From Gordius sp. MW1 (lineage: Eukaryota; Nematomorpha; Gordioida; Gordea; Gordiidae), in assembly GCA_964036665.1 (NCBI GenBank), contig OZ038533.1:18348575-18412574 (forward strand): a stretch of DNA of 64,000 nucleotides, in the 5' to 3' direction. Below the pieces are notes generated by a model that was not told where the DNA came from, ran no database searches, and saw only the letters and a program-made list of their open reading frames with translations. The position numbers and the translations under genes were made by a program. Below, piece by piece: positions 56,925 through 64,000 of the stretch. How positions within the stretch are numbered: position 1 is the stretch's first letter; every line of letters starts with the position of its first letter.

Positions 56925-58040
56925 GTGAGATCCTATTGCGATTCCGAAAAATTCTGTCGGTACCTGCCTGATGATCGGAATATGGCGGGTGGACAGAATG
57001 ACGTGATGGTACGTAACGTTATGCATGAACGTTGCATGTACAGGGCAGTGTGGTCGATATGCGCTGAAGGGTGGTGCCGATGCATAGGAGCGTTAGGGCC
57101 AAGCCCGAAGGAATTCTGCCGGTACAGAGCAATGCGTGTACGACGAGGTTTCGGGTATAAAATTTAGTATTGCATGCGCGCACCTGAACCCAGATGCGAA
57201 TTTATTTTCGGAGGCTTAATGCCTGTAATGACCTGTTTTTTGGCTATATGCCGTATCACCTTTAAGTAGGTTTGATGAGGTCGAATTTCCTGGGTGGCAA
57301 ATATTTTTGCAGATTGCGCATGGTGTGATTCATACATTTGGTTTGTTACCGGAACGTCGTACGTGGTTTGATGAGAGGTCATACCATCGTAGTCAGGTCC
57401 AAGGTTACCTTTTGTGGAGTTTTAGCTCTTAGGTGATCATAGTAGGCGGAGTTGCATTTTATGCGAGATACGCCTGATGACAATTTTTTACACTTAGTGA
57501 TGTCGCTAGTGCCTGTGTCGGCGCCGATAGCTGATTTGTGGTATAGCGACATCGCTGATAATTAAATGGAAATATCGTACTCCTACAGTCGAGAGGCTAG
57601 CAGCTCTTATTGAGGAGCGGCCTGAACGACTTAGAGTGGCGAAGATGTTTCTATCTCGCTCTATTGGGGGAAAACATAGAAATTTCTTGGGTTGCGTTAA
57701 TCGAAAACTTGGGGTAGAGTATCATGAACCCAACGACGCTCAGATATACGTGGTCAATTGTTAGCCATCGATATGACGTTACCTTACAACAGACCCCCCC
57801 CCCCAGCAAGTTCGATGGTGCGATTCAATTTTTACGGTAAATTATGAAATCAAATCGAGAAGACCAATTGGAAGACCAAACCAGAAAGCGATCCAGGAAA
57901 CGTTTAATACAATTTGATACGTACGCCAGAACAAGGGAATATAGAAAATTCTATGCGGTCAAAAACTCAGGTCCGACGACCGTGCTGAGAGAGAGTCAAC
58001 ACTCGGGTATCTTAATTTGGGGGCATACGCACACATAACT
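56925..58040. other. GC-richer block of unknown origin
   Basis: Base composition rises clearly above the flanks, with CpG-containing phrases. Frames exist at 56925-57167 (80 codons, six Cys) and 57844-58038 (64 codons). A third segment at 57570-57760 reads TPTVERLAALIEERPERLRV then SRSIGGKHRNFLGCV before a stop. A phrase with AAATTCTG(T/C)CGGTAC occurs at about 56949 and 57112, so there is internal repetition of about 163 bp. No known family is recognised; a decayed retroelement leader or horizontally derived fragment are possibilities. Confidence 0.4.
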
Positions 58041-60528
58041 GTTAGGTGGCCCCCTTGATCTGCAATCTACATCCACATTAAGATGTCTGAACATTGACTT
58101 CCACCCCTTGTCCTTGAACGATTTGCTTAGGTAGAAACTGACCCCTTTCTACAATCGTGACCCACTGTAGAATAGTTTCTCCTAACTTCCGAGCTGTGGT
58201 TTCCTGGCGAAGCGTACCTTTACTCTTTTTAGCATTTGTGCTACCTCAATGCGCTTTCCAATCAGCATGCTCACATTCCAGAAGTTATTCGTATTCTATC
58301 TACAACTTATTTCCTAAGCCGCCTCAAACCTAGTATATTTTTGACAGTCCACGGGTGGGATATGCTTAGATTCTGTTGTAAAATTTGTTCAAAACTATTA
58401 TGATAGTGAAGTTGGTTTTTACAGCCAGTCTCCGACCTGACGTCTACCTACACTTTTAGCACACGGACTTGGGACCATCGTAGGTAGCGATTAAATTCAA
58501 AAACAATAAATTTAAAACGAGTAAAATAAAATTGCAGGTAAAGGTGCAGCCAATATCTAATTAAAAAATAAAAAATATTAAATTTCTACTCGATTTTATT
58601 AACGAAAAATTAAGAGTCTAATTATCCAATCTCCAAGGGTGATGCAAAGCTTGACAATTTTAGACCAATTGGTCAAACACCTTTATTCATATGATTTTCA
58701 GTTTTGCTTAATCCTGTTAAAAAGCGTAATTGTCTTACGCCTGAAATACACGAATTTTGTTAGTAAAGCGCTTTAAATCGATAGATTACATTAATTGCGC
58801 ATTTTTTGACCATGATACTATTATTTATATCATATTTAAAAAAACTATTTTAGAGCTTCTATAATTTTGCATTTTATCTAGGCTTTACATTTACACAAAG
58901 ATTCAACTTAGAGAAACATTTTGAGTAGCAAAGGAATGTTTAATCCATAAAGTAATAAGCTTGATAACTTTTCTTTTTAATTTAGACAGTTTTTAACTTG
59001 ATGCTTTATAATAACTTGCTTGTTAATTAAATGCCAAATACTATAAAATAATCTCTGATTTCTTATGTTGGTCTAAATAATCAACTCAATTTACAAGCAT
59101 ATATTTTTCAATTTGCGAAAAAAAATTTCTTGCATGCAATTTTGTAAATGTGTTTGCATAAATGCCTAAAGATTATGTTTTACTCTATAATATTTTATGA
59201 ACATGTGTTTGATTTGCTTAAATATTGTGGATACTTTTAAAAAATAACAAATTTTTTGATAAAATAATAAAATAAAGGCATTTTTTATATATTCAAACAA
59301 ACTTAGTATTAAAACTTGGATATAAAATTTGTTAAGTTTTTTTACAAAGCTCATATGTAAAATTGTTGTTGCTTTGAAATTTTATATATATGGGTTCATA
59401 ATGTTATTAACACTTTTATTTTTGTGCATTAATCATCTTTATTGTTTATTGGTAGGAATTTATTACACAAAATTCATTTCGTTAATTAAGCTTTATAATT
59501 TGTCTTCTGCATGAAAATAATTTTATAAAGCACAAACCTGCATTCAGCTCAGATTTAATTTCAATTTATACAATCTATAGATTAAAGTATTTCATGTGCA
59601 ATTTTATTCTAAAATTTGCATCAAAAAATATTTATGCTGGGATTGCATTAAGGTGTAGGATTTTTGTATTGTATAAAGTAGATTAAAATGAATGAGTTCT
59701 ATTTGACATTCTAACTATTTTGTAAATTTCATATTTAAACTTAAATAAAACTTGTCTATGGCTACGTAAACCTAAGTTTATCTAGTTATAAAACAATTTT
59801 TTAAATTATTAATAAATTCTGTAATACTTAATAACCAAAATATCTAGGAGATTATATTTAATCTTAAATATGGAATATATGATCAGCCAATCTGTATTTG
59901 TACCCATAAGCTTAAACTCTAACTTGGCATAATAATGGAGTATTGACAACCTTTGTAACTCAGCATTACTTTTTTATGTTTTTATTCTACCCATCATTTA
60001 AGTTTACAGGCACAGTTCTCAATTTATTAGGTCAACTGGAACCACGAAGTCAGAAACTTATTAATACTTTAAAACATTGCTTTGTTGAACTAATGGAATT
60101 TATAGATTTATTATTTATTTTTCTCAATGGTAACTGTTATAAGTTTGAATTACATGACATTTGCTTTAAAACTTCTAGATCATTTATCGTTTATCAATAG
60201 TTAAAGAATTTATTAAACTTATATTGAATGTGTTAATCATTAACCTGTTTCTCAGCCAATCAATAAATTTTAAAATCTTGTATTATATATAACAATTCAA
60301 TAATCATATATTTATTAACTTAAACCCTTCTTCATTAACTCTTTAGCTTTGGCTTTATGTTTATAGAGGCAATAATAACTAGTTTTAATATTAACTAGTT
60401 ATTAATTTTTATAATATCCTTGGAAAGTTTATGATATAAAGGCAATATATTCAAATCCTCTTATGAAAATATTTTCTTCCTTCATAATTTGACTCCAACC
60501 ATATGCTTTAAATTTTAATTACTTTTTT
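58041..60528. other. Long AT-rich intergenic or intronic stretch
   Basis: No exon with recognisable similarity was found. If the SETD2-like exon at 60531 is internal, part of this region is its upstream intron. Confidence 0.45.
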
Positions 60529-60540
60529 AGTTGGTACCCC

Positions 60541-62770
60541 ATGGCAGCCCCTAACGCAAACGAAAATGAGCCACCCAGTTATGTTGCGTTGCCAAATAAT
60601 TTGGACATTTCTCCTATAAATAGTCTCATCGAAGATTGTTTACGCCAAGTGGGAAATGGGTTTATAAGTCCTCAACCCTCGAACACTTTGATCTTTAGCA
60701 AAAAGCGTGGGACGATCGAGGGTAATGGCTTTTACAGAAAGGGTAAATTGGCTAGACGTTTAAACGGAAAACGGCGTTGGCTGGGATTTAAATCCTGCCA
60801 ATTCACTAGCTCTACCCTCAATGGCTACCACCACCCATGCAAGCTTTCTACTTCCTTAGGGAGCAACTTAGAATCTCATTTTTCAGGCAGTTTCGAGCAG
60901 CGCGATCGTACGTTTAATCGTAAAACCGCTTCGAGCGCATTACAAGCTCAAAGTATTTTAGGGTTCTTTCATGGTCGTACGGTAGGTATGCATTTATTAA
61001 CGATAACGAAATCCATAATCCCCGACCCTAACCCTCGTATCGACCCCACAAAGGGTCATCTCGTATACTCTTGGCTAATGGGCGCATCCGAAGGATTGTT
61101 TGGGCTTAATCATTTTCGCGACGAGACAAAGCTAGACGCCCTAACCGGAGATCTCCTAGCTAATTTACTATCTACTCCTTCATCCCCTACAAATTCTACT
61201 AAAACTCCCTCTATAGAATCACCGCCCTGCTTTTCCTTTAAGAAGGGTCTGGGCATCGATTCTATAATCGGGAAAATTTGGTCTTCCAAAAGGCTTAACC
61301 AACAATCGTGCTTACCGGCACCGCTTAAATCATCGCCAAACGTGGTCACAACTCATAATGGCAGATACCGCAAAACATTCTTACCCAAACGTCATTACAA
61401 AGGCAAACCACCGCCCAAAGCTAGCGGTAAGGGCTGGGTCAGAGTCGTAGTTCCAGTTAATTCCCAGCTATTATCTCTCGACGAAAATTCCACCTATTGC
61501 CCAACATCCAAGGGGACGCCTCCTCAATACGAAACGCGCGCCTTCAAACGACTCAAAGATATGCAAAATAACAAGGGCGCCGCCCCAAATTTCGCCCTGG
61601 AACCGGTAGAGCTATCCAATTCCTTGGATACTCTATCGACCGCCCCCAGTCCCGTTAATGCTAGTAGCGCCTCTCGCGGAAGCAATTACGATGCCGCGAT
61701 AGAAAGCGTCATACTTAAGTTGTGTCACAATGACATGAAAGCCAGTTTAGTTACGAAGAAAAAGAATGACTCTGCAGGAGGATTTGAACTTAACGCTGGA
61801 CTGGGAAGCGCCAGTATAAAAACCGAACCCAACGATACGTCTAATTCCGATATTTGTCAATCCACACCAACTCCTCAAGTCAATGAAGTAGGCACTCCCC
61901 TCCCATCCCCAAGCTCAATCATTCCTTCCCGGCGAACGGCTAAAGAGGAAATTCCCCACTTCGAACATATCGATGAAAATATTTACGCGTACGACGAGGA
62001 AAAGTATACCATTTTTTTGTGTAGCAAACGTGTGGTAACTGGTCTAAAGGCCTCAATTTCGTTTTGAATAGTTGGTAACACCCTATCCTACCTCCTCTAT
62101 GAGATAACCGTGGGATATTTAGATATTTTAAGGGCTTTAAAACTAATTATATTTACCTGAAGTTTTTTGAGGTTACGTGATCCTTCTTATATATTAAGGC
62201 TCTAATATACAGCAAAATCGGCGATTTTTAATAGTTTTTTATTATTATGGGGAGACCTTATAACGGATTTAATAATTTGATGGAGGTTGTAAGGTTAAAC
62301 CCGAGGTTGGAACATTTTATTTAGTATAATTGTCCATAACCCTTATTAAACCATTTATTATATGTATATGTATGTGAGCTTCCTTATAATAAATACACTT
62401 ATCGAGTTTTTTAGTATAATTTACCTTCTCTTCAGCAGTGACAACAAATTTAATTAATTATCGCTTGACGCATTTTTAAGGGATTTAAGTAAGTGTTTCA
62501 TTCAAAATCCCTTTTTTAAACTTGTTTGCGCAGATCGACGGATAAAAATGCGAGGAAACAAGCCAAACGAATGATATGCAATTGCGAAGCCCCCGTCGAT
62601 CCGTTATCACGTGACAAAGCAGACGATAACGACGTTGCCATAGCAACTACGACGACAACAAAGGATCCCGCCCTCACGGCGAAAGTAGCCTCCCTCGTTT
62701 CCGCCATCTTCACCCCCAAATCGGGCGGATGTGGGCCCGATTGTTTAAATCGTCTGCTCATGATAGAATG
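60541..62770 (+). CDS. SETD2: SETD2-like histone H3K36 methyltransferase, 5' part with AWS domain (partial)
   Basis: Two exons are visible. Exon A ends at 62003 (AA|gtatac). It either starts at the ATG 60541 or continues from an earlier exon through the acceptor at 60529-60530 (ACTTTTTTAG), the frame being open upstream. Exon B is 62534-62770 (acceptor TTTGCGCAG, donor TG|gtattt). The phase-2 junction joins HIDENIYAYDEEK to STDKNARK. Exon A is a long Ser/Pro/Asn-rich low-complexity N-terminus of about 487 codons. Exon B is the AWS zinc-binding domain: MICNCEAPVDPL, then GCGPDCLNRLLMIE(C). The CLNRLLMIEC wording fits Set2/SETD2 better than ASH1 or NSD. About 35 extra residues (Thr/Ala-rich) lie between the two Cys groups. 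The SET domain must lie beyond the window. The product would methylate nucleosomal H3K36 co-transcriptionally in the nucleus. Codon composition is much less AT-rich than its surroundings. Confidence 0.82.
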
Positions 62771-63630
62771 GTATTTTATATCTTTTACACATAAGTTATC
62801 TGTTTCTAAAATGATGAAATGTATCTTTACGGTTTATATATAATAATTAAAATTTATTTTTTTAATTTAGGTTTTTTGGTGAAATTTTTTTATAAAATAG
62901 ACTTTAGTCAATCTGTTTATACCCTCAAATGGCATAGCACCATTTAATTAAATTAATCTTTTGGTTATAATATTGTAATTTACACTTTTTATAATTTGAT
63001 AGCAGTTGTATCGTAAACAGTTGTTTTCAAGCTCCAACTTATCAACAGCTTAATTCAATTTTATGCGTTTTTGAACGCATTTCTTGTTTATCGTAAAACT
63101 ATCATGATGATGAATATTTAAAAGGTAAAAAACAACCTAACTTTTTAGTCATTGTTTTTTGAGCTCATTTGGATTGTATTCATATAGAGCTATATACAAG
63201 TGAGCTTGCCTGGGTTATTAAAGGGCCGGGAAAAAAAATTGGACTGATTTTGACATCTAATTATATTTTTAGATTTAATATTTATAACACTTCATTTTTA
63301 TTTATTATTACATAATGCATATTTTTACATCTTATTAAATTATAAAAATATGCCACTTGGCCTTTTCCTACAATTTTAAAGTTGTCGCTTATTATTTCAA
63401 CTCCTTATTTTATCATTAACGAGCCAGATTAAAATTGTGCCAGAAATTTTTTTCAATCTTTTTTTGCAAAAATTCTATCTTTCAATATTTAAAATTCTTA
63501 AACCCTCCCTGATTTTCTTGATTTTCTACCATGTATTAATTTGCCAATACAAATATATGAAAATTTGGTGTTAGATAGATACATGAATATACTATAATAA
63601 TCAAAATCTTGAGATTTTAAATGCGTTTTT
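62771..63630. other. SETD2-like gene intron sequence
   Basis: AT-rich, beginning at the donor of exon B (62771). No further exon was recognised before 64000. Confidence 0.5.
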
Positions 63631-63637
63631 GAACACC

Positions 63638-63764
63638 ATTGGCGTAGCCAACATTGGAATTAGAGGGGGGGGCAATAATGATTTAGGCAGGGGCATAATG
63701 AACATTTTTACAAATTTTTGGATTTATAGGGGGGCACCTGCCCCTCTTGGCTTACGCCCATGTA
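63638..63764. mobile_element. CATGGGCGTAGCC-family MITE, copy 5
   Basis: Starts ATTGGCGTAGCCAACATTGG and ends GGCTTACGCCCATGTA. It is flanked by GAACACC (63631-63637 and 63765-63771); matching flanks continue for three more bases (ATT), so the exact edge is ambiguous. The interior GGGGGGGGCAATAATGATTTAGGCAGGGGC matches copy 1. Confidence 0.85.
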
Positions 63765-63961
63765 GAACACCATTATCCCTAGAACTCAATTAAAACCATT
63801 TTTAAATCGGGTTTGGGATCGGTTATTAACTTTAACCCAAATTCATATTTCCTTCCGCGTGTTTGTGCTGAGGGAGGCGATTGGCAGCGCGTGGTTTCAA
63901 ATTCGCCTTTATTGAATGTGTCACACGATGGCAAGTTTAACATCAACGCGTTCTCGGCAAT

Positions 63962-64000
63962 TAGTGTTGTAAAAACGGCTGGGTTTTGTTTGGTTGAGCT
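63962..64000 (+). mobile_element. hAT-type MITE, left end, running off the window
   Basis: TAGTGTTGTAAAAACGGCTG then GGTTTTGTTTG matches the left end of the element at 44552. The copy at 44552 has TCGTG where this one has TAGTG, the canonical hAT start. The rest lies beyond the window. Confidence 0.8.

Noticed and set aside
59166-60200. Short hydrophobic frames in AT-rich DNA upstream of the SETD2-like gene
   Set aside because: Composition explains them (Phe, Leu, Ile, Lys, Tyr codons), and no exon-like signals were found.
60541-62770. ASH1-type methyltransferase
   Set aside because: The AWS wording CLNRLLMIE fits Set2/SETD2 better; ASH1-type AWS has a different run after the Cys. Without the SET domain the choice stays moderately sure.

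Overview
This window is a strongly AT-rich, intron-containing, repeat-dominated piece of an animal nuclear genome. Nothing in it looks bacterial: genes are broken by GT..AG introns, and most recognisable protein fragments belong to eukaryotic transposable elements (RTE-type and other non-LTR retrotransposons, Gypsy LTR elements, hAT, piggyBac and many MITEs). The phylum cannot be fixed from sequence alone. Very short introns (37-57 nt in MED18) and a secreted protein assembled from micro-exons recall flatworms. A GH56 hyaluronidase with a C-terminal EGF-like module is also common in arthropods and nematodes.

Four host genes can be modelled, all on the + strand. (1) 13048-16388: a signal peptide followed by about 24 tiny exons of 6-63 nt. 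Every exon is a multiple of three and every junction falls in the same phase; together they encode a roughly 250-residue Thr-rich secreted protein with repeated QND-P modules. It looks like the micro-exon genes (MEGs) of schistosomes and is the most exciting object here. (2) 30153-30998: a compact six-exon MED18 (Mediator subunit), 207 codons. (3) 37043-41097: a seven-exon GH56 hyaluronidase, 420 codons, with the catalytic D-x-E motif. (4) 60541-62770 and beyond the window: the N-terminal part and AWS domain of a SETD2-like histone H3K36 methyltransferase; its SET domain would lie to the right.

Layout. 1-12 kb: MITEs, Gypsy remnants, a short non-autonomous LTR element (7722-9113), two inverted arrays of a TACTGAGCA motif (about 2.3 and 9.6 kb), and a 1.3-kb poly-G/poly-C minisatellite that changes strand in its middle (9780-11130). 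13-16.4 kb: micro-exon gene. 16.7-18.5 kb: a duplicated dispersed repeat. 19.25-23.3 kb: a decayed but structurally complete Gypsy element with LTRs and a 5-bp target duplication. 24.7-27.5 kb: a non-LTR-type reverse transcriptase remnant. 27.6 kb: a tRNA-headed SINE. 29.6-31 kb: two abutting MITEs directly upstream of MED18. 31.5-34.4 kb: hAT transposase pieces and a complete non-autonomous hAT. 36.7-41.1 kb: hyaluronidase with two MITEs in intron 5. 41.27-44.37 kb: an RTE element with a tRNA-like 5' head and perfect target duplications. 44.4-46.8 kb: nested elements including a 924-bp foldback. 47.9-53.6 kb: gag remnant, hAT, SINE, RTE and piggyBac remnants. 54.7-55.4 kb: a hAT MITE. 56.4-56.9 kb: tandem repeats. 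60.5-62.8 kb: SETD2-like gene. 63.6-64 kb: two more MITEs.

The genes show no shared pathway. They appear to be independent single genes separated by transposon sediment. All splice models are by eye and unsupported by transcript data.
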